A stretch of DNA of 12,355 nt from an uncultured Collinsella sp. (GTDB lineage Bacteria; Actinomycetota; Coriobacteriia; Coriobacteriales; Coriobacteriaceae). Below the pieces are notes generated by a model, which worked only from the letters and a program-made list of their open reading frames with translations, had not been told where the DNA came from and did not search any database. The number at the start of each line of letters is the position of its first letter. Position 1 is the stretch's first letter. Both the position numbers and the translations under genes were made by a program. Shown here one piece after another: positions 7,085 to 12,355 of the stretch. The DNA is taken from NCBI GenBank assembly GCA_900543025.1, contig UQPP01000046.1:1-12355 (forward strand). The letters run 5' to 3'.

Positions 7085-7318
7085 ATGAACACGATGACTG
7101 ACGTTGCTGGCAAGGTCTGGAGCTGGGCTGTTTGCCAGTCAATTCGCGCTCGCCAGCATGCCGGGGAGCTACTGCAGGAGGAGAGTGCGCAGGGCACCAC
7201 CGAATACGCCATCTTGGTCGGCGTGCTCGTGGTGATCGCCATCATTGCCATTGTCGCATTTAAGGGCAAGGTCCAAGATCTATGGAACGCTATCAGCGAG
7301 GGCATCAACAGCCTGTAG
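7085..7318 (+). CDS. flp: Flp-type major pilin precursor
   Basis: A 77-residue prepilin: a leader of 35 residues, then Q36-G-T-T-E40-Y41 and a hydrophobic helix AILVGVLVVIAIIAIVAF, ending in KVQDLWNAISEGINSL. The Glu-Tyr pair before the hydrophobic run defines Flp pilins, and Glu is at +5 if cleavage is after Ala35. The usual residue before the cut is Gly; here it is Ala. The leader is long for a Flp pilin; ATG 7094 in frame would shorten it by 3 residues. GGAGG at 7075-7079 lies 5 bases before ATG 7085. Mature pilin would have 42 residues and be polymerised by TadA/TadB/TadC. The processing peptidase is not in the window. Confidence 0.92.
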   Translation: MNTMTDVAGKVWSWAVCQSIRARQHAGELLQEESAQGTTEYAILVGVLVVIAIIAIVAFKGKVQDLWNAISEGINSL

Positions 7319-7845
7319 AGGGTAGGCGGCCTGTCGGCGCACTGCTGGTGTTTGCCTGTGTGGTTGTGGCGGTGGCAGTGGCGGTTTGGGGGCTAAACGC
7401 CGCGCGGCAGCAGCGTCCTGGGGCCGCCTTCGATTCGGGCTCAGATTCGGCGGTGGCGTCTCAAAAAGATGAGATGCGAGATGCGGACGATTCGGATGTC
7501 GCTGTCACGGCGCAAACCTTTCTGCGGATGCTCGACAAGCGGTCTGGCACTGCGACGGATTCGCCTGAGGACAACGCGATTGCGGTCCGGCTTGCATGGT
7601 CCGAGGACCGACCGATGACCGAGGCAGCGGCGGATATGTTACGCGCCTACCGCGAGGTGTCAACGGCCCAGCTCGCCCTGAGCGGCTATCTCGATATTAA
7701 GGGTAACGTATGGGGCGCCATTGTGCGCGATGGGCGCGGCTGGGTCGATATGGTGACGGTTGCCGCGGATACTGGCGATGCTTCGTGTCGTCTGCGCGCG
7801 GTGCGCCTGGCCCCGCAAACAATAAGCTCAAAGGAGGGGTCGTGA
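7282..7845 (+). CDS. Single-TM anchored protein of unknown function in the Tad operon
   Basis: This 187-residue protein is not recognised as a family. It begins inside flp (37-base overlap, another frame). A basic N-terminus is followed by one strong membrane segment (ALLVFACVVVAVAVAVWGL, about 20-38), then a Ser/Asp-rich spacer and a soluble domain of about 130 residues. That domain contains TAQTFLRML and later SGYLDIKGNVWGAIVRDGRGWVDMVTV, so it is predicted to lie outside the membrane. ATG 7282 is the only ATG before the membrane segment, but its ribosome site is weak, so coupling to flp is likely. The start is the least certain part. Good third-position GC supports coding. Position among pilin genes suggests a pilus accessory; no function is claimed. 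Confidence 0.75.
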   Translation: MERYQRGHQQPVEGRRPVGALLVFACVVVAVAVAVWGLNAARQQRPGAAFDSGSDSAVASQKDEMRDADDSDVAVTAQTFLRMLDKRSGTATDSPEDNAIAVRLAWSEDRPMTEAAADMLRAYREVSTAQLALSGYLDIKGNVWGAIVRDGRGWVDMVTVAADTGDASCRLRAVRLAPQTISSKEGS

Positions 7846-7846
7846 A

Positions 7847-8065
7847 ATGCATGACGTCCTGCGCGAGGAATCTGCCCAGGCGACGGTCGAATACGCCATC
7901 GTCACGGTGGCGCTGTTATCGATCGTGCTGGCGATTGCGGGGCTTTGGCGTGCTGGCACCGATGGGCACTTGGCGGCGCTGGTTGAGCGGGCGGCATCCC
8001 ATGGCGTTGCCTCGACGTCGGTTATCGACGCCGCTGCGGGCGCTAAGGACATCGCGTTGTATTGA
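7847..8065 (+). CDS. Short Flp/TadE-like pseudopilin
   Basis: A 72-residue protein. A 10-residue leader ending REESA is followed by Q-A-T-V-E15-Y16 and a hydrophobic helix (AIVTVALLSIVLAIAGLW), then a short soluble tail. The E-Y pair and position in the operon fit a second Flp-like or minor pilin. The tail, with two alanine-rich parts (ALVERAASHGVA and VIDAAAGAKDIALY), differs from Flp. The start is supported by AGGAGG (7832-7837), 9 bases ahead of ATG 7847. The previous gene stops one base before it. It shares the leader motif with flp and two downstream genes. It could be a minor tip pilin; this is inference. Confidence 0.82.
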   Translation: MHDVLREESAQATVEYAIVTVALLSIVLAIAGLWRAGTDGHLAALVERAASHGVASTSVIDAAAGAKDIALY

Positions 8066-8537
8066 TATCGCGCGCGAGGACCGGGCGCAGTCTACGGTCG
8101 AGGCTGCTTTTTTGCTGCCGACGTTTCTGATGCTCATTCTTCTCGCACTGCAACCGGTGTGTTTGCTCTATACGCGCGCGGTCATGGAGTCTGCCGCTGC
8201 CGAGACCGCGCGGCTCATGACCACGACGACGGCGGAGGACGACGATCTTAAGGAGTTCACCCGCCGCCGGCTTGCCGCAGTGCCCAACGTTTCGATCTTT
8301 CATGCCGGCGGGCCGTTGTCGTGGGATATCGAGCTTGGCCGGGCCGGTGCCGGTGGCGTTTCGTCCGTGTCTGTTGCCGGCGAGGTTAAGCCGCTGCCCG
8401 TGATCGGTGCATTTGTGCAGGCCATGGGCAGTGCGGGTGAGGGCGGCTATGTCGAGCTCAAGGTCGACGTCTCGTATCGATCGCGTCCCGAATGGCTGGA
8501 GGGAGATTATGATTCATGGATTGCTGCATGGGATTAG
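8001..8537 (+). CDS. tadE: TadE-like pilus protein (start uncertain)
   Basis: The conserved part begins REDRA|QSTVEAAFLLPTFLMLILLALQP, the N-terminal TadE signature, followed by about 130 extracytoplasmic residues. Sister genes put the start 8-12 residues before the Gln, but there is no ATG, GTG or TTG in that place. Two candidates remain. ATG 8001 gives 178 residues, overlaps the previous gene by 65 bases and has no clear ribosome site. ATT 8061 overlaps the previous stop as ATTGA, has AAGGA at 8045-8049 and would give 158 residues, the same length as the later TadE/F-like gene. ATG 8001 is entered as the conventional choice. TadE proteins are minor pseudopilins of Tad pili. The 3' end overlaps the next gene by 29 bases. 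Confidence 0.8.
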   Translation: MALPRRRLSTPLRALRTSRCIDIAREDRAQSTVEAAFLLPTFLMLILLALQPVCLLYTRAVMESAAAETARLMTTTTAEDDDLKEFTRRRLAAVPNVSIFHAGGPLSWDIELGRAGAGGVSSVSVAGEVKPLPVIGAFVQAMGSAGEGGYVELKVDVSYRSRPEWLEGDYDSWIAAWD

Positions 8538-10674
8538 GCGCTGCCTGTTGCGGGCGACGCAAGGGTTTGCGGCTCGCCGTCGACCAGGCGCTCGCCGCAA
8601 GCGGGGCGGCTTTATGGGCCGTGCCGGTATCGACTTGTTTATCGAAGACGGCGCCTATACCACGCTCTCCTCTGCGGTTGTCATTCTGGTGGTGCTTACG
8701 CTGCTGTTTTCGTCGACCGCGGCGATATGGAGCATGTCACGCGCCGGGGACACCCAGGTGGCGGCCGATAGCGGTGCACTGGCGGGCGCCAACGTGGTGT
8801 CGTCCTATCACACGGCCGCCACGGTGGTGGATGCGAGCATTTTGAGTTTGGGCCTGGCGGGGTTTGCCACGATCGGCACCGGCTTGGTTGCCATTCTCAT
8901 TCCGGGCGCCGAGGTTGTCGGCAGCGATATCATCGATACGGGAACCCAGATCATTAAAACGCGTAACAAGTTTGCCAAAAGCGCGTCAAAGGGCCTGCAA
9001 AAGATTGAGACCGCCTTGCCGTACCTGGTTGCCGCGCGCGCCATGCAGGCAGTATCGGCGCAGGATACCGACGGCGTGACCTATACCGGTACGGCGCTCG
9101 CCGTGCCCAGGACATCCGAGTCGGATTTTGTTGCGCTCGAAGGGTCCGAGATCTCGACCGATGCCATTAAAGATGCGTCGGAAGATCTGGAGCGCGCGGC
9201 CGAGGAGCTACAAAAAGCATCGGAGGAGACGGCGAAGGCCAAAGAGCGCACCTGGCTTGCGGATTGCGGTGGGTCGGATAAGAGCGCGGTTGGTAGGAAC
9301 TCATGTATGTGGGAGCGCGCGAAGAGTCTGGCGGACCTTTCCGGTGCTCAAAATCCACATTTCGCCTCGAGCATTACATGGGAGCCGCAGGTGGCACTTG
9401 ACCGCGCAAAGGCATACTACCGTCAGCGTCTGGCGATCGAGGCGCCAAAGGGGTCGAGTGTCGAGATGAAGGCGGAGTCCGCCGCGCGTAAGGCGTTTTA
9501 CACTTATGCAATCGAAGAACTCGACCAGTCGTATATAAAAGACGACGGTGAGAAAATCTCAGTTCATATTCCATTTCTGCCGCGTACTCCGGGCGAGGTG
9601 AAGGGAACCCAGCTTTACACCGATGCTATGTGGCCCACGAGTACTATCGGTGGCAAGACATACCTGCACTATGGGACCGGATGCCCTAACTATAGGAATG
9701 GATCTCCAGGCAGGCTGGCATCCGTCGTCGATTACGATGGCCACAATGTGTGCAAGGAGTGCGAATTTGACGTGGTTACCCTAGGCCGCGCCCTCATGCC
9801 GCCGTCGTTCATCGAAAACGGCTTTGAGTACCACTTCGATGAGTTTAAAGACGCCCTGGAGGACTATGTCGACTGTCGCAACAAGGAACTCGAACTCGAG
9901 CGTCAGACCGAGGACGAAGCAGACCGTGCGGGCAATGCGTTCGATACCGCCATCAAAGAACTTTCCGGTGAGCGCCCGCGCATCGCCCCGCCCGGTCGCA
10001 ACGGCGTAGTCGCCTTTGCGGTCGCGGGCGCCATCTCCAGTCCCGACGAGCTCAACTCTTCGTTTAACACGGCAGTTGAGCTTGGCGATCGTGGCGCAAT
10101 TTCTGCTGCAGTGCTCGCGCCCGACGATGCGACCGCGCGGAACAACGTGCTCGCGCGTTTCTTCTCGACGCTGGAGGAGCGTTCGGGCGGCGTTGCCGGC
10201 GTGCTCGACGGTGTTATGGATGTTTGGGGCCGCCTGCTTGTGGGGTACGGAGACATCCAGGGTGCGGCCGACGAGCTTATGGGAGAGCTGATCGGTGGCT
10301 TGGGAGGGGGTAGCGGCGCGTTGGGCTCCATCGCGTCCTGGCTCGGTGACACCGTCTCGTCCTCCGTGGCGGCGCTGGGACTCGAACCGTGCGATTTGCG
10401 TCTGCGAAAACCGGTGCTGACCGATACCGCCAATGTCATCAAAAGTCCGGGGTCCGATATCGCAGGCATCTCCAAAACTCAAGATACCCTGCGAAAAATC
10501 CCCTTGGGCGTGACTGACCCCAAGGCGCTTTGCGAGGCCTTGGAATATCACGTCGAGCGCACCATCAGCGGCGCGGTGTTCACACTTGCGGAGATCCCGC
10601 TACCCGGCGGCGGCTCCATCCCGCTCACTGTCGATGTTGCCACGCTGGTGGGAGCTTTTGGCGGTGGGTCGTAA
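8509..10674 (+). CDS. Large TadG-like membrane-anchored surface protein
   Basis: The 721-residue protein has a basic N-terminus (RRRPGARRKRGG), a membrane segment at about 51-76 (SSAVVILVVLTLLFSSTAAIWSM), then DTQVAADSGALAGANVV, the AAD-ALAGA pattern that marks TadG-like proteins. A second hydrophobic stretch is at about 107-137. The rest is extracytoplasmic: a helical, coiled-coil-prone part with DLERAAEELQKASEETAKAKER, a middle domain with several cysteines (C253, C266, C392, C415, C418, C456) and a glycine-rich C-terminal part (LGGGSGALGS). It is unusually long for TadG and has no visible von Willebrand domain, so the assignment rests on its N-terminus and position. ATG 8509 has GGAGG (8498-8502) 6 bases ahead; ATG 8614 is an alternative. 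It overlaps TadE and the next gene's ATG. Confidence 0.75.
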   Translation: MIHGLLHGIRRCLLRATQGFAARRRPGARRKRGGFMGRAGIDLFIEDGAYTTLSSAVVILVVLTLLFSSTAAIWSMSRAGDTQVAADSGALAGANVVSSYHTAATVVDASILSLGLAGFATIGTGLVAILIPGAEVVGSDIIDTGTQIIKTRNKFAKSASKGLQKIETALPYLVAARAMQAVSAQDTDGVTYTGTALAVPRTSESDFVALEGSEISTDAIKDASEDLERAAEELQKASEETAKAKERTWLADCGGSDKSAVGRNSCMWERAKSLADLSGAQNPHFASSITWEPQVALDRAKAYYRQRLAIEAPKGSSVEMKAESAARKAFYTYAIEELDQSYIKDDGEKISVHIPFLPRTPGEVKGTQLYTDAMWPTSTIGGKTYLHYGTGCPNYRNGSPGRLASVVDYDGHNVCKECEFDVVTLGRALMPPSFIENGFEYHFDEFKDALEDYVDCRNKELELERQTEDEADRAGNAFDTAIKELSGERPRIAPPGRNGVVAFAVAGAISSPDELNSSFNTAVELGDRGAISAAVLAPDDATARNNVLARFFSTLEERSGGVAGVLDGVMDVWGRLLVGYGDIQGAADELMGELIGGLGGGSGALGSIASWLGDTVSSSVAALGLEPCDLRLRKPVLTDTANVIKSPGSDIAGISKTQDTLRKIPLGVTDPKALCEALEYHVERTISGAVFTLAEIPLPGGGSIPLTVDVATLVGAFGGGS

Positions 10675-11150
10675 TGGGCATTCGCACGGCCTTGCACGAG
10701 GAACGTGCCCAGGCGACGGTCGAGATGGCCGTGGTCACGCCTGTCCTGCTCGTGCTGGCTCTCATCGCGTACAACGTCATGATCTTTGCCGGCGCGGTTG
10801 CGCGCTTCGACCGCGTGGTGCCCGACATCGTGCTTGCGCACGCTGTGGCGCCGGGCGGGGAGGGTGACGAGAGCTCCATTGACGCTTCCGCGACCGTTCA
10901 AGCTCAGATTCAGGATGCCATGGAGGGATATGACCTACAGGTCGAGGTCTCGAGCGAGCAAGGCACGGCGTCGTCGGATGGTGGCCTGCTCTCTCTTTCT
11001 GGCACGTTTAGGACCTATACCTGCACCATGCACTTCGAGCCGTGGCCGAGTTCGCTGAGCATCGCCGGCGTTTCCCTGGGGGCTCCGGCCGTGCTCACGC
11101 ATGAACGCGCGGTGACGATCGATCCATGGCGTCCGGGGGTGGTCATGTGA
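10674..11150 (+). CDS. TadE/TadF-like minor pseudopilin
   Basis: A 158-residue protein. A 12-residue leader ending HEERA is followed by Q-A-T-V-E17-MAVVTPVLLVLALIAYNVMIFAG, the TadE/TadF-type N-terminal signature, with Glu but not Tyr. The remaining 115 residues contain a YTCTMHFEPWPS segment and a final basic part; no known fold is recognised. ATG 10674 overlaps the last base of the previous TAA stop, so translation is coupled; the nearby GGTGGG is only a weak ribosome site. The frame is open further upstream, but that part lies within the previous gene. It would be a minor subunit or adaptor of the pilus, processed like flp. The identity of the site to that of flp and of the 7847 gene is striking. 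Confidence 0.83.
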   Translation: MGIRTALHEERAQATVEMAVVTPVLLVLALIAYNVMIFAGAVARFDRVVPDIVLAHAVAPGGEGDESSIDASATVQAQIQDAMEGYDLQVEVSSEQGTASSDGGLLSLSGTFRTYTCTMHFEPWPSSLSIAGVSLGAPAVLTHERAVTIDPWRPGVVM

Positions 11151-11506
11151 CCGCGGTTTCGTCCTATATCGCCTACGCGCGGGCGCTCAACAGGTTGGGC
11201 TGGACGCCGGCCGAGTTTGTGGTGGCGGAGTCGTTTACCGTGCGTCTGCGCGGCATGCTGGGACGGCGGCCGATTGCCGCCAGCGGACTGCCGCTTGTCA
11301 TGGCGTTTCCGCGCTGTTCCTCGGTTCACACCTGCTTAATGGCCTATCCCATCGACATCGCCTTTATCGACCGTGGCGGCAACGTCCTCGCGCGCTATGA
11401 AAACGTCCGTCCTTGGCGTATGTGTTCCTGTCCCGGCGCCTGGGCAGCACTCGAGCGCCCTTCAACTATTGTTTCGCCCCCTGTTCTCCAACGCGTGCCG
11501 GCATAA
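11147..11506 (+). CDS. DUF192 family protein at the end of the Tad operon
   Basis: A 119-residue protein of the DUF192 (UPF0127/COG1430) family. The conserved core is seen: FTVRLRGMLGRR near the N-terminus, then SVHTCLMAYPIDIAFIDRGGNVLARY and a P-G-A-W/A-LE end (CSCPGAWAALERP). This family has no agreed biochemical role. The HT-x-x-M-x-x-PID-x-x-F block is its hallmark. GTG 11147 overlaps the preceding TGA as GTGA and has GGGGGTGG (11135-11142) ahead of it. ATG 11126 in frame would add 7 residues and overlap the previous gene by 25 bases. Several cysteines are present (C66, C70 and two near the C-terminus), with no signal peptide. Why it is coupled to pilus genes is not known. Confidence 0.85.
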   Translation: MTAVSSYIAYARALNRLGWTPAEFVVAESFTVRLRGMLGRRPIAASGLPLVMAFPRCSSVHTCLMAYPIDIAFIDRGGNVLARYENVRPWRMCSCPGAWAALERPSTIVSPPVLQRVPA

Positions 11507-11524
11507 GAATTGGCGACAGTGGAC

Positions 11525-11550
11525 TTTCGTCATACGAAATTGGGTAAGAT
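11525..11550 (+). promoter_or_regulatory. Palindrome and -10-like box before the toxin-antitoxin module
   Basis: TTTCGT (11525-11530), CAT (11531-11533) and ACGAAA (11534-11539) form a perfect inverted repeat of two 6-base arms. A -10-like TAAGAT lies at 11545-11550 and a ribosome site AGGAG at 11556-11560. The repeat would cover the promoter spacer, where autorepressing ribbon-helix-helix antitoxins usually bind. The -35 is not clear (TTGGCG at 11510-11515 is too far from TAAGAT), so the promoter part is tentative. Confidence 0.45.
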
Positions 11551-11564
11551 GGGGTAGGAGATGC

Positions 11565-11831
11565 ATGGATGTCGAGATTCATCCCAACGCCAAAAAACAC
11601 CTGACGGAAAAACAGGTGCTTGGCGCCTGGTTCGCGGTTACTGAGTGTATTCGCCGCGAGTCGGAAGACGAGCCGCCGAGATGGCTTGCGATTGGATGGC
11701 TTCCGGACGGACGGAGTGTGGAGCTCGTTGCGGTCGAACTTATTCGTGGATGGCTCATTATTCATGCCTTGTCTCCGGTTCAGAAGAAATTCTGGCAAGA
11801 GATCGAGCGAGCTCGGCAAAGGGGTCGATGA
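11565..11831 (+). CDS. Putative BrnT/DUF4258-like toxin of a toxin-antitoxin module
   Basis: An 88-residue protein. A short N-terminal helix region (IHPNAKKHLTEKQVLGAWF) is followed by RWLAIGWLPDGRSVELVAVEL and WLIIHALSPVQKKFWQEIERA. Strands around LAIG-x-x-PDGR and WLIIHA-x-x-P followed by a helix are how small BrnT/DUF4258-type (RelE-like fold) proteins look. I recognise the pattern, not the exact family. ATG 11565 has AGGAG (11556-11560) 4 bases ahead; ATG 11561 is in another frame. The stop TGA overlaps the ATGs of the antitoxin gene. Toxin activity is inferred from size, order and the RHH partner; ribonuclease residues cannot be assigned. Confidence 0.6.
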   Translation: MDVEIHPNAKKHLTEKQVLGAWFAVTECIRRESEDEPPRWLAIGWLPDGRSVELVAVELIRGWLIIHALSPVQKKFWQEIERARQRGR

Positions 11832-12115
11832 TGGGCGAGACATATACGACCGCTAGTGGTCAGGTTGTAACGGATGAAATGATTGACGCGTGGTGTGAGT
11901 CGTACGAGCGCGGAGAGTTTCCGGATGGCGAACACACCGTTGGTGGAATCGTGCATGGACGGCCTCCACTCTCAGGTGAGGGAACGGCAACGCTATCGGT
12001 CAAGATTCCTCTGGGAATGAAGGAGGCTATTCGTCGACGGGCGGCTGCCGAGGGGATGACGCCAAGTGAGTTTGCCCGTGCGGCCCTGAGTGAAAAACTT
12101 CTTGCTGCCGGTTGA
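11831..12115 (+). CDS. Ribbon-helix-helix antitoxin
   Basis: A 94-residue protein. The N-terminal half (YTTASGQVVTDEMIDAWCESYERGEFPDGEHTVGG...GRPPLSG) would wrap the toxin. The C-terminal half ATLSVKIPLGMKEAIRRRAAAEGMTPSEFARAAL has the layout of a ribbon-helix-helix DNA-binding domain: a beta strand (TLSVKIP), then two helices with the T/S-x-SEF-x-R-x-A-L turn. This pattern is familiar from antitoxins paired with small BrnT-like proteins. ATG 11828 overlaps the toxin stop; ATG 11831, one codon on, has better spacing (6 bases) to AGGGG at 11820-11824, so it is used here. The two differ by one residue. It probably represses the module through the palindrome at 11525-11539. Confidence 0.72.
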   Translation: MGETYTTASGQVVTDEMIDAWCESYERGEFPDGEHTVGGIVHGRPPLSGEGTATLSVKIPLGMKEAIRRRAAAEGMTPSEFARAALSEKLLAAG

Positions 12116-12153
12116 TGCTTCTGACGTGCCGATTTATAGAACCGAGGCTATGC

Positions 12154-12175
12154 TCAAAAACTTTTTTCAAATTCT
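12154..12175 (+). promoter_or_regulatory. UP-element-like A/T tract before the tRNA promoter
   Basis: The run of five A (12156-12160), a C, then six T (12162-12167) and CAAATT follow the order of the UP-element consensus (A tract, T tract, then A's) and end 3 bases before the -35 box. In a GC-rich window this is conspicuous. UP elements bind the RNA polymerase alpha C-terminal domains and strengthen stable-RNA promoters. Confidence 0.5.
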
Positions 12176-12178
12176 CGG

Positions 12179-12206
12179 TTGACCGGAGCGTGTCCTTGGT
12201 TATACT
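12179..12206 (+). promoter_or_regulatory. Promoter of tRNA-Phe
   Basis: TTGACC (12179-12184, 5 of 6 matches) and TATACT (12201-12206, 5 of 6) are separated by 16 bases. Transcription would begin about 7 bases after the -10, roughly 25 bases before the tRNA. The UP-like tract lies directly upstream. Confidence 0.8.
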
Positions 12207-12238
12207 AATCAAGCCTTGAAACAAGGCACACCTCAAAT

Positions 12239-12311
<73 letters not shown>

Positions 12312-12324
12312 CCTTGAATTGACT

Positions 12325-12354
12325 AGGACCTCTGCAAAGGGGTCCTTTTCTTTT
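12325..12354 (+). terminator. Intrinsic terminator after tRNA-Phe
   Basis: AGGACCTCT (12325-12333) pairs with AGGGGTCCT (12338-12346) through nine pairs (one G-T) with the tetraloop GCAA, followed by TTTTCTTTT (12346-12354). It lies 13 bases after the tRNA. Confidence 0.88.
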
Positions 12355-12355
12355 A

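Noticed and set aside
8407..8508. Upstream extension of the TadG-like frame.
   Set aside because: It runs inside the TadE gene; ATG 8509 has a proper ribosome site.
12140..12180. Inverted repeat AACCGAG and CTCGGTT flanking the A/T tract.
   Set aside because: Stem of 7 bp with a 27-base loop and no T run after it; it overlaps the tRNA -35 box, so a terminator is unlikely. It might be an operator, but there is no support.

Overview
The window is GC-rich with strong G/C preference at third codon positions. It holds a Tad (tight adherence) pilus locus without a secretin, as expected of a monoderm actinobacterium. An IS200-type transposase end and the style of the Tad proteins suggest Coriobacteriia, possibly Collinsella. 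That placement is an impression from sequence style, not a database result. Every gene I can support lies on the + strand.

Layout. (1) 1-382: the 3' end of an IS200/IS605-family TnpA gene cut by the window edge, followed by a chain of hairpins typical of such an element's right end. (2) 467-1703: rsgA, the ribosome-assembly GTPase, closed by a strong intrinsic terminator. (3) 1743-1888: a control region with three copies of a TGGTCAG heptamer, a TTGACA -35-like box and a leader that can fold in two exclusive ways. (4) 1904-11506: ten tightly packed or overlapping genes forming a Tad pilus operon. In order they are CpaB-like, CpaE/TadZ-like, the CpaF/TadA ATPase, TadB, TadC, Flp pilin, a single-TM protein of unknown function, a short Flp/TadE-like pseudopilin, TadE-like and a large TadG-like protein, followed by a second TadE/TadF-like pseudopilin and a DUF192 protein (twelve coding genes in all). 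(5) 11525-12115: a two-gene toxin-antitoxin-like module with a perfect palindrome in front of it. (6) 12154-12354: tRNA-Phe(GAA) with an UP-element-like A/T tract, a good promoter and a terminator.

How the genes work together. The CpaF/TadA ATPase would power the TadB/TadC membrane platform, placed by the CpaE-like protein, to assemble Flp pilin. Four small proteins share a prepilin-like site of the form A|Q-x-T-x-E. The TadE/TadG-like proteins would be minor pilins or surface components, and CpaB an extracytoplasmic accessory. No prepilin peptidase (TadV/CpaA), secretin or TadD is encoded here, so the peptidase must lie elsewhere.

The points most worth checking are: a Gly-to-Ala change at position -1 of all four prepilin sites; a TadE gene with no canonical start codon where one is expected; a 160-base stretch inside cpaE whose codon-position bias favours another frame; a missing signature lysine in CpaE; the heptamer cluster and two-state leader before cpaB; a palindrome before the toxin-antitoxin pair; and a T-C mismatch in the tRNA-Phe acceptor stem. 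I found no clear evidence of a wholly new system. The Tad locus is a divergent version of a known machine with two unrecognised or loosely assigned extracytoplasmic parts.
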